This document shows, in pieces, positions 42,879 through 51,965 of a stretch of 64,000 nt of DNA. The stretch is from Alicyclobacillus fastidiosus (GTDB taxonomy: Bacteria; Bacillota; Bacilli; Alicyclobacillales; Alicyclobacillaceae): positions 2,232,001 through 2,296,000 of the forward strand of contig NZ_CP104067.1 of assembly GCF_026651875.1 (NCBI RefSeq), in the 5' to 3' direction. Each line of letters starts with the position of its first letter. Position 1 is the first letter of the stretch. Position numbers and translations under genes: made by a program. Under the pieces are notes generated by a model, which was given only the letters and a program-made list of their open reading frames with translations, was not told the DNA's origin and ran no database searches.

Positions 42879-44180
42879 ATGCATAGCTACTTGCGACGAT
42901 TGCAGCGAGGTGCGGATAAAACCGTCCTTCACTTACAGTTGGCACGACTCTTGCGCAGTATCAGCCAGGGGATTGCCATAGTAGATTTAGCTTTATATTT
43001 GAAAGATCTCCATTGGTCAGCGAAGGAGATCGGCGGCGTTCTCTCGGCCGCAGGCGTGGCAGGGGCGGTACTCATTTTGTTCGTCGGGGTACTCAGCGAC
43101 CGCTACGGCCGTAAGCGATTTCTCCTCGTTTACGAATTGCTGACAGCCATTTCGGCTCTGCTCATGGTATTCACCGAAAGTAGTCCACTCATTGCTGTGA
43201 TCATCGTTCTCACTGGGTTTGGACGGGGACAGAACGGTGCGGCAGGGCCGTTTACGCCCGCCGAACAGGCGTGGATGACGGCGCACGTGGCCCGCCAATA
43301 CCGCGGTCGGGTGTTCAGCACAAACAATGCCCTCGGGTTCTTTGGCATGGCAATCGGGTCTATCTTGGCTGCGTTGCCTCGATTGTGGTGGCATTCGCTG
43401 CCCGGGGCGAGCGCGTACAAACCGCTCTTTGGCCTGATGTTTGTGGGTTCTGTCCTCTGCGCCATCGTCATCGCCACTGCACCGAAGGAACAGCGTACAC
43501 AACGTACACAACGCGTCGACGAAACGAACCCGGCAACGGAGGATGCAGTCACGCCGCAGGCGCCTGACGAACGGTCGATTCGCCGTCAGGAAAATCGCAA
43601 CATGCTCAGACTGGCCGGTGTAAACCTCTTAAACGGGCTCGCCGTCGGCTTTGTCGGCCCGATGATGTCGTATTGGTTCGCCTCCAAATTCGGGGTGTCC
43701 TCTGCGCAAATCGGCATCACATTGGCGCTGTCGTTCGTCTTTACGGGTATCTCCTCTCTCGTTACCGGCGCGCTGACGACGCGTTTTGGCTTGATTCGAT
43801 CCGTCGTGTTGCTCCAGGTCCTCGGCACGGTGATGATTCTCATTCTGCCGTTGATGCCGTCCTTTGCGCTCGCCTCGACGTTCTACGTCCTGCGGTCGGC
43901 GCTCAGCCGTGGAACTCAGGGAGCCAGATCTGCACTCAGTACCAGTTTGACACGCGACAAGCGAAGAGGTTTTTCGGTCAGCATGAACTCGCTGGTGATG
44001 CGCACGAGTTCCGCCATTGGGCCGACGCTGTCCGGTTATTTACTCGACGCGGGCGCATTTTCCGTTCCGTTTTACATCACAGGCGTGCTGCAGATGTGTT
44101 CGGCATTGCTCTATGGCCGACTATTCCGAAGCTTTGACGCGCCACAAAGGGGGAACTTACGTGGGCATGATGTGGGGTAG
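42879..44180 (+). CDS. MFS transporter
   Basis: A 433-residue, ~12-helix major facilitator. The loop 2-3 motif appears as GVLSDRYGRKRFLL. The central cytoplasmic loop (about 205-240) is hydrophilic and contains a short Arg-Thr-Gln repeat. It starts 35 bases after the MarR-type gene and its end overlaps the ABC exporter gene by 20 bases, so all three are one operon. Drug efflux is inferred from this context. Confidence 0.87.
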   Translation: MHSYLRRLQRGADKTVLHLQLARLLRSISQGIAIVDLALYLKDLHWSAKEIGGVLSAAGVAGAVLILFVGVLSDRYGRKRFLLVYELLTAISALLMVFTESSPLIAVIIVLTGFGRGQNGAAGPFTPAEQAWMTAHVARQYRGRVFSTNNALGFFGMAIGSILAALPRLWWHSLPGASAYKPLFGLMFVGSVLCAIVIATAPKEQRTQRTQRVDETNPATEDAVTPQAPDERSIRRQENRNMLRLAGVNLLNGLAVGFVGPMMSYWFASKFGVSSAQIGITLALSFVFTGISSLVTGALTTRFGLIRSVVLLQVLGTVMILILPLMPSFALASTFYVLRSALSRGTQGARSALSTSLTRDKRRGFSVSMNSLVMRTSSAIGPTLSGYLLDAGAFSVPFYITGVLQMCSALLYGRLFRSFDAPQRGNLRGHDVG

Positions 44181-46023
44181 TGGAGGGCACGGCGGCGGTG
44201 GCATGGGCGGCGGTTTAGGCGGTGGGCGAAATTCCTGGCGATTGCGCGAACTCGCACAGAACGAGCGGTTTGAATGGAACATCATCCGCCGCGCCTTGCA
44301 GAGCCTTGTCCCGTATTGGCCGCATGCCATCGCCACCACCGTGTTGCTCGTTCTAACCTCTGGCGCGACTGTCATCCCTGCATCGCTCACCCAACGCATC
44401 ATCGACGACGGCATCGGCAAAGGCAACTTCCATACCATTCTCTGGTTGACCACTTTGCTCATCGGCGTCTCTCTCGTCAACGGTCTCTTGGGGGTGTTGC
44501 AGACGTGGCTTGGCAACATCATCGCGCAAAACGTGATGGCCGATTATCGGTTGGCCATCTTTCGCCACATCCAGGCGCAGACGATTCGGTTTTTCACGAC
44601 TCGGCAGGCCGGAGATTTGGTCTCGAGGGTGATGAATGACGTCACGGCCATTCAGAATGTGATTACGACCACGCTCATGGGACTGGTCAACAATCTGCTC
44701 CTCATCGCCTTCACCACCGCACTCATGTTTAGCATGAACTGGCGGTTGTCGATTCTCGCACTGCTGGTCGTCCCTGGCTTTGTCTTGCCGACGCAGCGCG
44801 TGGGTCGGGCGCGTCAGCGATTGCAAGGGCGAATTCAGGAGACGCTCGCGTCCATGACCGTCCATCTGAGCGAAGTCTTCGGGGTCAGCGGGGCGTTGCT
44901 CGTACGGATCTTTCAGCGGGAACGGGCCGAGGAAACGCGCTTTGCGGATACCAATCAAAGTCTTCGCGATTTACAGGTTCGCCAGACTGTCATCGGTCGC
45001 TGGCTGTTCATGTGGCTTGGTATGTTCTCTAACATTGGCCCTGCGCTCCTGTGGGGGTACGGTGGCTGGCTAGTCATTCACCACCGCACGTCGATTGGCG
45101 CCATTGTCGCATTTACGACACTCCTCAGCCGACTCTATGGTCCACTTAGCCAGCTCGCCCAACTGCACGTGAGCGTCCTGTCGTCCATCGCGCTGTTTCG
45201 GCGCATTTTTGCGCTCCTCGACATCGCGCCGGAGGTGGTGGACGGTCCCATCGCGCTGCCCTCCAAGGACAACGCGGCGCGCATCGCGCTGAGCGATGTC
45301 ACGTACGCGTACCCGCTCGCCACGGAGGACGGAATTCGACGCAATGTCCTCTCGGGCGTGTCGTTGACCATCGAGTCCGGGCAGACTGTCGCCCTGGTCG
45401 GCCCAAGTGGGGCGGGAAAGTCGACACTCATCAACCTGATGCTTCGGTTTTTCGATCCCGATTCCGGCGTCGTCGAGATCGATGGTGTGGACGCCCGTTC
45501 GTTGCAATTGTCTTCCTTGCGATCGCAGATGGGCCTCGTGCCGCAGGATCCATTTTTCTTCCATGACACGGTGCATCAGAATCTCCTCTATGCGAAGCCT
45601 GACGCGACCGAGTCGGAGATTGAGGACGCTTGCAAAGCTGCGCAGATTCACGAGACCATCCTACGCCTGCCAGACGGGTACCACACCGTCGTCGGGGAGC
45701 GCGGTTATCGGCTGTCCGGGGGAGAACGTCAACGTTTGGCCATTGCTCGGGTCATGCTGCAAGGGCCTCGGGTTGTACTTCTGGATGAAGCCACCAGTGC
45801 CCTGGATACGCTCGTCGAACGACAAATTCAGTCCGCGTTGGCTGTGCTGCTCGAAGGGCGGACCGCCATTGTCATCGCCCACCGCTTGTCGACCATCCTC
45901 GCTGCGGATAAGATTGTCGTACTGAATCGCGGCCGGGTGGTCGCTACCGGCGACCACGAATCGCTTCTTCGTACCTCGCCACTTTATCGACAACTCTATG
46001 AGGCACAGTTCTCTGAACCGTAA
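44161..46023 (+). CDS. ABC exporter, fused permease-ATPase
   Basis: A type IV (MsbA/LmrA-like) half-transporter of 620 residues. It opens with a Gly/His/Met-rich segment (about residues 3-23) that is unusual for the family, then six membrane helices (~55-340) and an NBD with Walker A GPSGAGKST, Q-loop GLVPQDPFF, signature LSGGERQRLAIAR, Walker B VVLLDEATSALD and switch His in IVIAHRLST. The GTG follows aaagggggaac. It would work as a homodimer, or with an unlinked partner. The operon context points to multidrug export. Confidence 0.92.
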   Translation: MGMMWGSGGHGGGGMGGGLGGGRNSWRLRELAQNERFEWNIIRRALQSLVPYWPHAIATTVLLVLTSGATVIPASLTQRIIDDGIGKGNFHTILWLTTLLIGVSLVNGLLGVLQTWLGNIIAQNVMADYRLAIFRHIQAQTIRFFTTRQAGDLVSRVMNDVTAIQNVITTTLMGLVNNLLLIAFTTALMFSMNWRLSILALLVVPGFVLPTQRVGRARQRLQGRIQETLASMTVHLSEVFGVSGALLVRIFQRERAEETRFADTNQSLRDLQVRQTVIGRWLFMWLGMFSNIGPALLWGYGGWLVIHHRTSIGAIVAFTTLLSRLYGPLSQLAQLHVSVLSSIALFRRIFALLDIAPEVVDGPIALPSKDNAARIALSDVTYAYPLATEDGIRRNVLSGVSLTIESGQTVALVGPSGAGKSTLINLMLRFFDPDSGVVEIDGVDARSLQLSSLRSQMGLVPQDPFFFHDTVHQNLLYAKPDATESEIEDACKAAQIHETILRLPDGYHTVVGERGYRLSGGERQRLAIARVMLQGPRVVLLDEATSALDTLVERQIQSALAVLLEGRTAIVIAHRLSTILAADKIVVLNRGRVVATGDHESLLRTSPLYRQLYEAQFSEP

Positions 46024-46101
46024 TGGGTGCGCCCGTTGGGTTCGCGACGCGGCTGTCTGACAAGAGATGACGGAGCTCACGAATGGATAGAGGGTGGAGA
46101 C

Positions 46102-46647
46102 ATGCAGTTGATCGGCGACCACATTTATCTCAGGTTCTTAGAGGAATCTGACGCGCCCTCCATGTTGGAACTGCATTTGCGAAATCGGGCTTTCTTTGAA
46201 CCCTATCTCGTCGATAGACGCGAGGAATTTTACACGATGGACTACCACGTGCGTTCCATTGCAGCGGGTTACGCGTTGGCGGCGCAAGACCAGAAGTATT
46301 CTTTTGGCGTCTTTTTGAGTGAGACAGATGAATTGATCGGTAACGTGTCGTTAACCGAGATTGTACGAGGTCCACTACAGACGTGTTGGATGGGATATTA
46401 CTTGGATCGATCGCAGAATGGCCGCGGATTCGCCACCGAAGCCGTGCGCCTGGTCATCGATTACGCGTTTGAGGTATTACAACTCCACCGGATCGAGGCG
46501 GGCGTCATGCCTCGAAATGCGGGATCGATCAGGGTACTTGAGAAGGCAGGGTTCAAGAAAGAAGGTTTGTCGAAAAAGAACGTGTTGATTAACGGGAGGT
46601 GGGAAGACCATTTGCACTTCGCCATCGTCAATCCAAACGAGGATTGA
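46102..46647 (+). CDS. GNAT acetyltransferase (RimJ/RimL type)
   Basis: A 181-residue acetyltransferase of the ribosomal-protein-acetylating type. It has IYLRFLEESDAPSMLEL at the start, the strand GYYLDRSQNGRGFATEAVRLVIDYAFE with the acetyl-CoA loop (QNGRGFA) and MPRNAGSIRVLEKAGFKKEG. The closest style is YdaF. The ATG is preceded by agggtggaga. The target is unknown. Not clearly linked to neighbours. Confidence 0.87.
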   Translation: MQLIGDHIYLRFLEESDAPSMLELHLRNRAFFEPYLVDRREEFYTMDYHVRSIAAGYALAAQDQKYSFGVFLSETDELIGNVSLTEIVRGPLQTCWMGYYLDRSQNGRGFATEAVRLVIDYAFEVLQLHRIEAGVMPRNAGSIRVLEKAGFKKEGLSKKNVLINGRWEDHLHFAIVNPNED

Positions 46648-46714
46648 CGATGGCTCTGCAGCACGTCTGCTGCCCCGCGTCATCGGCAGACAGACCGACG
46701 CCGTAAAGCGCTCA

Positions 46715-46743
46715 TCGTCAGAAAACTGTTGTATTCTTATAGT
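46715..46743 (+). promoter_or_regulatory. candidate promoter of the leader and MFS gene
   Basis: TCGTCA and TATAGT with a 17-base spacer. Transcription would start near 46750, leaving a leader of about 120 bases before the MFS start. Pattern match only. Confidence 0.45.
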
Positions 46744-46772
46744 GGGATCGAAATGGTGAGAGGGGCTAGTCG

Positions 46773-46796
46773 ATGTTTAAAACCATGCCAATTTAA
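46773..46796 (+). CDS. putative leader peptide MFKTMPI
   Basis: A seven-codon frame (MFKTMPI, stop TAA) with its own Shine-Dalgarno gagaggggc 6 bases upstream. It ends 6 bases before the 5' arm of a stem that masks the ribosome site of the downstream MFS gene. That is the geometry of leader peptides in erm/cat-type translational attenuation. Coding is inferred from this arrangement only. Confidence 0.5.
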   Translation: MFKTMPI

Positions 46797-46801
46797 TTCG
46801 T

Positions 46802-46861
46802 CTCGTTGGGGGCAGCCCCATTCAGTTGACTTACATGAGCTCTCTTGGGGCTCCTAACGAG
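46802..46861 (+). promoter_or_regulatory. attenuator-like stem masking the MFS Shine-Dalgarno
   Basis: CTCGTT (46802-46807) pairs with AACGAG (46856-46861), and the helix can continue GGG/CCT and, after a small bulge, AGCCCC (46814-46819)/GGGGCT (46847-46852). The 3' arm contains the gag of the gaggtg ribosome site of the MFS gene. A local alternative, GGGG/CCCC at 46808-46819, would free that site. A ribosome stalled near the end of the leader peptide would cover the 5' arm. Confidence 0.55.
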
Positions 46862-46871
46862 GTGAAAACAC

Positions 46872-48101
46872 TTGATGAGTCGTGCCTCATCACTGTTTAT
46901 GAAACGGGATTTTTGTGTGTTGACAGTGGCAGATGCGGTGTCCGTGCTCGGAGACCAAATCGGCTGGGTGGCATTGTTGTGGTTTGCTACAGAGACTGCG
47001 AAAGATTCAGTCGCGGTCGGACTTGTCGGTCTTGCCTATGGATTGCCCGGAGTGATTTTGGGTCCTATTGTCGGGCAGATACTCGATTGCGTCTCTCATA
47101 AAACGGTTTTACTTATCGCGAATGCAGGGCTAGGTGCCATCTTTTTGGGGATTCCACTGCTGTACAGCGCACGCGGACTGTCCTCTGTGATCCTGTTGTT
47201 GCTGGTACTTGTCGCTGGGTGTATCACGCCGTTTACGAGTATTGGTTGGATGATCGTTGTCCCCAGCTTAGTCCGGGAAGATGAGCTTGGAACAGCCAAC
47301 TCTGTCGTGGAAACGATATGGCACGCTGCATCCCTTCTGGGACCGATGGTGGGTGGCATCCTCATCGCGCGATTCGGGGCGCCACTTGGTGTATTCGCGG
47401 ATGGGATCTCTTTTTGGATAGCCGCTGGATGCCTTGTGTTGTGGACGGAACAACCTATCAGTGAAACCTTCCCTCCTGCTGTGGCAGAGCCAAGTCACAA
47501 GCCAGGCTTTTGGCGGGACACTTTGGACGGCTTTCAGATTTTGTACGGCTTGAAACCCGTGTGGTGGATTACGGTTGCAGCGATTATTTTGAATGCCGCG
47601 TACGGACAACTGGAGGTATCGCTGCCGCTGTTCACTCGACGCGAACTATCCGGCAGTGGGTTTGTACTTGGAACGTTTTGGACCACCTACTTTCTAGCCT
47701 CTCTTGTCGGTGCGGCCTTCTGTGGTCTCGTCTCGAGACAGGGTCGTAACGGCCTATGGATGTCCTTGATGGCAGTGGCGTGGGGGGTTAGTTTCGTTCC
47801 GATGATATGGGATCACGCGCTCTGGATGACCTATCTGTCGATGGCGTTTGGGGGATTGGTGTTCTCGGGATTTCCACCCCTCGCACGCACGTCTGTACAA
47901 CGATTGGTGCCCCGCGAATACCAGGGGAGGGTCATGGGAATCAGGGGGTCGCTAATCGCCATCGGAATGCCAGTAGGCTCGTATTTGAGCGGGAGCATCG
48001 GCGAATGGTTGTCGTCTTCAACTGTCATTGGATACTCCGGGTTGATTGTGGTGTTGGTGGGCATGTTGCTCTTTACCATCCGTTCCTTTCGCACAATTTA
48101 A
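46872..48101 (+). CDS. MFS transporter, DHA3 (macrolide efflux-like) family
   Basis: A ~409-residue, 12-helix exporter. The N-terminal helices and first loop, AYGLPGVILGPIVGQILDCVSHKTVLLIAN, follow the pattern of the DHA3/Mef branch (PxxxxGPxxGxxxDR). The loop is degenerate (DCVSHK instead of DRxxRK). The ribosome site gaggtg is 7 bases before this TTG and 10 before an adjacent ATG; either may be used. The site is within an attenuator-like stem preceded by a short leader ORF, which supports an inducible antibiotic exporter. The substrate is unproven. Confidence 0.85.
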   Translation: MMSRASSLFMKRDFCVLTVADAVSVLGDQIGWVALLWFATETAKDSVAVGLVGLAYGLPGVILGPIVGQILDCVSHKTVLLIANAGLGAIFLGIPLLYSARGLSSVILLLLVLVAGCITPFTSIGWMIVVPSLVREDELGTANSVVETIWHAASLLGPMVGGILIARFGAPLGVFADGISFWIAAGCLVLWTEQPISETFPPAVAEPSHKPGFWRDTLDGFQILYGLKPVWWITVAAIILNAAYGQLEVSLPLFTRRELSGSGFVLGTFWTTYFLASLVGAAFCGLVSRQGRNGLWMSLMAVAWGVSFVPMIWDHALWMTYLSMAFGGLVFSGFPPLARTSVQRLVPREYQGRVMGIRGSLIAIGMPVGSYLSGSIGEWLSSSTVIGYSGLIVVLVGMLLFTIRSFRTI

Positions 48102-48106
48102 GAGGT

Positions 48107-48150
48107 TAGATGAACAAGATAGCAAAGGGCTTTCTTGTTCATCTATTTTG
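48107..48150 (+). terminator. intrinsic terminator of the MFS gene
   Basis: A perfect 13-bp stem (TAGATGAACAAGA/TCTTGTTCATCTA) with a 13-base loop, followed by TTTTG, immediately after the MFS stop. Confidence 0.88.
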
Positions 48151-48203
48151 TATCGTCCAGGCATTGGGGGCATGTCCCTCAATGCCTCGCGAGGAGGGCA
48201 ACT

Positions 48204-49091
48204 TTGAAACGGGTGAAAGTTTCACACTATAACGCCTTTTCGACGTCTTCAGATAAAGGGAATCCAGCGGGGGTCGTTCTGGCTGGCGACACGTTGAATG
48301 ATGCCGAGATGCTGCGAATCGCTGAACAAGTGGGATTCAATGAAACAGTGTTTATCCGACCTTCCGGCGTGGCAGATATCGAGCTGAGGTATTTTACGCC
48401 GGGACATGAAATGAATCTTTGCGGGCACGCCACGATTGCGAGTGTGTACGCACTTCAGTCCAGAGGGCTATTGAAAGATGGCGTTCGTAGTTTAACGATT
48501 GAGACAAAGGCAGGAGTTTTGCCAATCACCATACGGAAACAACCATCAACCCTCATCTCGATGCAGCAGGCGTCGCCAGCATTCATTCCATATTCCGGAT
48601 CTCTTGAGCCACTCGCCTCTGTTTTAGGAATTGGACAAGATGAAATCCATCCCGATTTGCCCATCGTCTACGGAAGTACTGGTATTTGGACACTGTTAAT
48701 ACCGATTCGACGCCTGGAAACATTTCATCGAATGGCGCCGTCCAATAGACGATTTCCGAGCGTACTCGCGGAAATGCCGAACGCGTCTGTTCATCCGTTT
48801 TCTCTGGAAACGCACGACCCATCCGCCCATCTGCACGGCAGACACTTCTCTTCACCGTATTCGGGGACAATTGAGGATCCTGTCACGGGCACAGCCTCGG
48901 GGGTGATGGGCGCGTATTTCGCAAGATTCGTGAATCCTGACCTGGCAACCTATCATTTCGTCGTCGAGCAGGGTCATGAGATGAATCGCGACGGAAGGGT
49001 GTACGTGGACGTGGAGAGAGTTGGCGATGGATTTCAAGTCAGCATTAGCGGGGAAGCTGTGTTCGTAAGAGAATTGGATATCAGCTTGTGA
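48204..49091 (+). CDS. PhzF family isomerase
   Basis: A two-domain diaminopimelate-epimerase-fold protein of 295 residues. The family's catalytic Glu is at 47 (GFNETVF); the domain signatures NPAGVVL near the start, PGHEMNLCGHATIA and the C-terminal DPVTGTASGVMGAY are all present. In phenazine producers PhzF isomerises an anthranilate derivative, but most family members have unknown substrates. The TTG start is set by gaggagggc 6 bases upstream. Confidence 0.9.
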   Translation: MKRVKVSHYNAFSTSSDKGNPAGVVLAGDTLNDAEMLRIAEQVGFNETVFIRPSGVADIELRYFTPGHEMNLCGHATIASVYALQSRGLLKDGVRSLTIETKAGVLPITIRKQPSTLISMQQASPAFIPYSGSLEPLASVLGIGQDEIHPDLPIVYGSTGIWTLLIPIRRLETFHRMAPSNRRFPSVLAEMPNASVHPFSLETHDPSAHLHGRHFSSPYSGTIEDPVTGTASGVMGAYFARFVNPDLATYHFVVEQGHEMNRDGRVYVDVERVGDGFQVSISGEAVFVRELDISL

Positions 49092-49216
49092 GACTACCAC
49101 CATGATTTGCGAATAGTCGTATACATACGCAAAGGACAGGGTTACATTTCGCTTTCTGTCTGCGACAGGAAGTGGCTAATCCCTGAGGGTACACCTGATC
49201 TGACCCTGAGAGTGGA

Positions 49217-49864
49217 GTGGATGATGTGCGTCGTTTGACCTCTTTTCAACACCAGATTGGCACCGAAGCGGAACTGCGAGAACTTTTGGGCCATCCGAGC
49301 GAGCTCGTTCGCAACAAAGTCATTGACCATTTAGACCATCACTGTCGCGATTTCATTCGTTTATCCCCATACCTGGTGCTGTCGACAGCCAACTCTGATG
49401 GCGCATGTGACGCGTCGCCGCGAGGCGATGCACCTGGTTTTGTACACGTGCTCGACGAGAGGAGAATCGTGATTCCCGAGCGGCCCGGCAATCGCCGGAT
49501 GGATTCTCTCCTCAATATTCTTTCTAACTCTCAAGTAGGCATCATCTTCATGATTCCTGGCTTGGAGGAGACCTTGCGGGTGAATGGCGCTGCGTGCGTG
49601 ATTCGGGATGAAGTCATCCTCAGCCAAATGGAAGTCAATGGGCGGCGACCTATCGTTGGCATCGGGATCGAAGTGGAAGAATGCTACATTCACTGTGCCA
49701 AATCATTCAAGAGATCCCGCCTGTGGCAACCAGATTCCTGGCCAGAACCGTCAGAACTCCCGAACCCGGCGAAGATCTTGGCCGAGCACGCAGCGATACC
49801 GGGATTGACTCCAACAAAAGTGACAGAGTCGTTAACGGATAGCTATGCCAATCGACTCTATTGA
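49217..49864 (+). CDS. pyridoxamine 5'-phosphate oxidase-like FMN-binding protein
   Basis: A split-barrel flavin-binding protein of 215 residues, resembling the MSMEG_1061/DR2398-type PPOX subfamily. SPYLVLSTANSDGACDASPRGDAPGFVHVLD is the flavin-contacting region; IPERPGNRRMDSLLNIL and the late VEECYIHCAKSFKRSRLW are characteristic. Enzymatic activity is unknown. The GTG start has only a weak purine-rich site. Confidence 0.85.
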   Translation: MDDVRRLTSFQHQIGTEAELRELLGHPSELVRNKVIDHLDHHCRDFIRLSPYLVLSTANSDGACDASPRGDAPGFVHVLDERRIVIPERPGNRRMDSLLNILSNSQVGIIFMIPGLEETLRVNGAACVIRDEVILSQMEVNGRRPIVGIGIEVEECYIHCAKSFKRSRLWQPDSWPEPSELPNPAKILAEHAAIPGLTPTKVTESLTDSYANRLY

Positions 49865-49943
49865 CGACATAAAGATGCATTTCGCCGCCTGAACTAGCCG
49901 GGGCAGGGTCGTTTTGCCTTTGTTAAGACGTTGGAGAGGCGGG

Positions 49944-50492
49944 GTGAGGATTCTTAACTTACATGAAGTGTCATCCGAAATGTTTGACATAATCTCCGTG
50001 TTTCATGAGTGGGAAACAACGGAGTCTCATCGCGAGATGTACACATGCCGTCCATTGCGACCAACCAAAGCTCGAAACGAGTATGTGCACGCGGTGAAAA
50101 CGCGAATCGAGCAGAGAAGCATTCGCATCTTTGTGCTCGCATCGACCGAGGACATGACGACGCCATACGGGAAGATCACGGCCTTTGACTTTAACCCGCG
50201 CAACCTCAGTGCTGAGTTCGGATACTATCTTCCCAAGCAAAACCGAGGCCAAGGCTATGGACAGGAGATGGTCTCACGCTTCCTAAACTTGATGTTCAAG
50301 GACCCGGAATGGGGCCTGCACAAGTTGTACGCGACCACTGCATCCGGCAACATCCCGTCCATCAAGTTGCTGAAGGGCATGGGATTTCATTTGGATGGAA
50401 TCATGCGCGAACATTACTTCATCCGAGACCGAATCGAGGACCAACTTCACTTTTCGTTGTTGAAGCGGGAATGGGGTAAACCAAGTGTTTGA
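49944..50492 (+). CDS. GNAT family acetyltransferase
   Basis: About 182 residues with the GNAT core. The acetyl-CoA loop QNRGQGYGQEM follows the strand SAEFGYYLP; TTASGNIPSIKLLKGMGFHLDGIMREHYFI covers the C-terminal half. It resembles RimJ/RimL-type N-acetyltransferases. The GTG lies 7 bases behind ggag; the frame is open ten codons further upstream. Substrate unknown. Confidence 0.83.
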   Translation: MRILNLHEVSSEMFDIISVFHEWETTESHREMYTCRPLRPTKARNEYVHAVKTRIEQRSIRIFVLASTEDMTTPYGKITAFDFNPRNLSAEFGYYLPKQNRGQGYGQEMVSRFLNLMFKDPEWGLHKLYATTASGNIPSIKLLKGMGFHLDGIMREHYFIRDRIEDQLHFSLLKREWGKPSV

Positions 50493-50608
50493 GATTTGTG
50501 ATTGGTCGTTTGGAAATACAAATGACATACGACAGGAATTCACTCCAGTATCTATAGTAGAACTACGTGAGGAGGTTCTAAAATCCTCGGATTGGGGAGA
50601 TGTAGGTC

Positions 50609-50980
50609 ATGAATCACTCGTTTTACGGAATCGATCACATCCAACTAGCGGCACCTCCCGGCTGTGAGCATGAAGCGCGCGCATTCTTTAGAGACGTGCT
50701 CGGCATGGTGGAAATCGAGAAACCAGAGCGGTTAAAGCGCAATGGCGGCGTTTGGTTCCTCTGTGGCATTCACCAGTTACATATCGGTGTAGACCGCAAC
50801 TTCGCCCCTGCCAAAAAGGCTCACCCGGCTATCCACGTGCGAAATTTACTCGGTCTGAAGCAGCGGATTCTCGAGTGTGGCATCCCCGTTTTGGACGATG
50901 AGTTGTTACCGGGGGCGGATCGCTTTTATGTAGAGGATCCATTCGGCAATCGCTTAGAGTTTCTAGAATGGAACGTGTGA
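50609..50980 (+). CDS. VOC superfamily (glyoxalase/dioxygenase fold) protein
   Basis: A single VOC module pair of 123 residues: GIDHIQLAAPPGCEHEARAFFRDVLGM opens the first beta-alpha-beta unit with the metal-ligand His, HQLHIGVD carries another, and DPFGNRLEFLEW closes with the metal-ligand Glu. Such proteins include fosfomycin and bleomycin resistance proteins and lyases; none is specifically indicated. The ATG has ggggag 9 bases upstream. A broken oxidoreductase follows after 20 bases. Confidence 0.85.
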   Translation: MNHSFYGIDHIQLAAPPGCEHEARAFFRDVLGMVEIEKPERLKRNGGVWFLCGIHQLHIGVDRNFAPAKKAHPAIHVRNLLGLKQRILECGIPVLDDELLPGADRFYVEDPFGNRLEFLEWNV

Positions 50981-51000
50981 CTAAGAGGGGGGCATAATCT

Positions 51001-51580
51001 ATGAAAGCCGTACACGTCACGGACTTTGGGTCACCTGAAGTGTTGAAATGCGTCAATGTTTGGCGCAGGCTGTGTCATCGGCACGGCCGGGAGTGAAGCA
51101 AAGGTGGCAACGGCCTTGGACGCGGGAGCGGATCAGGTGATTTGTTACGAGAACGCCGACTTTGTAGAGAAGGTCATGGAGGTGACGGATGGACGGGGTG
51201 CCGATGTCATCTTGGATTCCATTTCTGGGCGGGTATCGGAACAGAGTCTCGAATGCCTAGCCAAGTACGGCCGACTGGTTCATTTCGGGAACGCCAGCGG
51301 TGAAGTCGGCCATTTCCGCACCGTCGACCTGCATTCGAGTTGTCGGAGCGTCCTCGGGTTCAGTCTGGGAACGACTCGCAAAGAACGGCCACAACTTTTG
51401 CAACACGCCGCGGATGTCGTGTTGAAATACCTAGCCGACGGCCGCTTGAACATCAAAATCGGGAAGCGCTACCCTCTTGAACAGGCAATGGACGCGCATC
51501 ACTGGGTGGAAAGCAGACAAAGTGTAGGTAAGGTTTTATTGACCGTGGAACAGGATGGTGGGGCAAAGCTGAGTTTCTAG
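51001..51580 (+). pseudogene. disrupted zinc-type/quinone oxidoreductase (MDR family)
   Basis: The first codons read MKAVHVTDFGSPEVLKCV, the typical start of a quinone oxidoreductase, with its own ATG. After about 55 bases the reading frame shifts by one and the text jumps to MFGAGCVIGTAGSEAKVA, which in intact relatives lies in the NADPH-binding domain about 150 residues in. The remaining ~175 residues (DVILDSISG, AMDAHHWVESRQSVGKVLL) match the C-terminal half. An internal deletion of roughly 130-140 codons therefore removed the N-terminal catalytic domain. It is probably non-functional. Confidence 0.85.
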
Positions 51581-51806
51581 GTAGCGGTCGCTCTGAAACC
51601 GCTCTGATACGTTGGTCGATTTGTTCGTCTCGGATGAGGGCTATGTCGGGGCCGCTGTTACATAGGTCGAAAATCGCGCGGGAATACTCGCGACAGCTGC
51701 GATTGCCGCAAATGAATTGGAACGTAGGTGCATAGGATAGCGCTACGTTCAAAATTGATCTGATCTCTTTTTTCACCGGACCTCTGCTTGCCCGTCGTGC
51801 TCCTAG

Positions 51807-51965
51807 GGTTACTTACCGCTCGCCATCCTAGCCGTGACCGCCCCGTTCAATACTCCGTGGATTGGCGCGCTCATGGTGTTGGTAGCCGCAATCCTCACAG
51901 GTTGGGGTCGCATGCTGGAACGAAGGGGCGAGAACACGACTAAAGCGAAAGCGGCGTATCTCTGA
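51807..51965 (+). pseudogene. C-terminal fragment of an MFS-type transporter
   Basis: An open stretch of 52 codons without a start encodes PLAILAVTAPFNTPWIGA and a hydrophobic segment followed by the basic tail GRMLERRGENTTKAKAAYL. This looks like the last helix and tail of an MFS exporter. The rest of the gene is gone. It supports the idea that 51-52 kb is a site of deletion and rearrangement. Confidence 0.5.
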
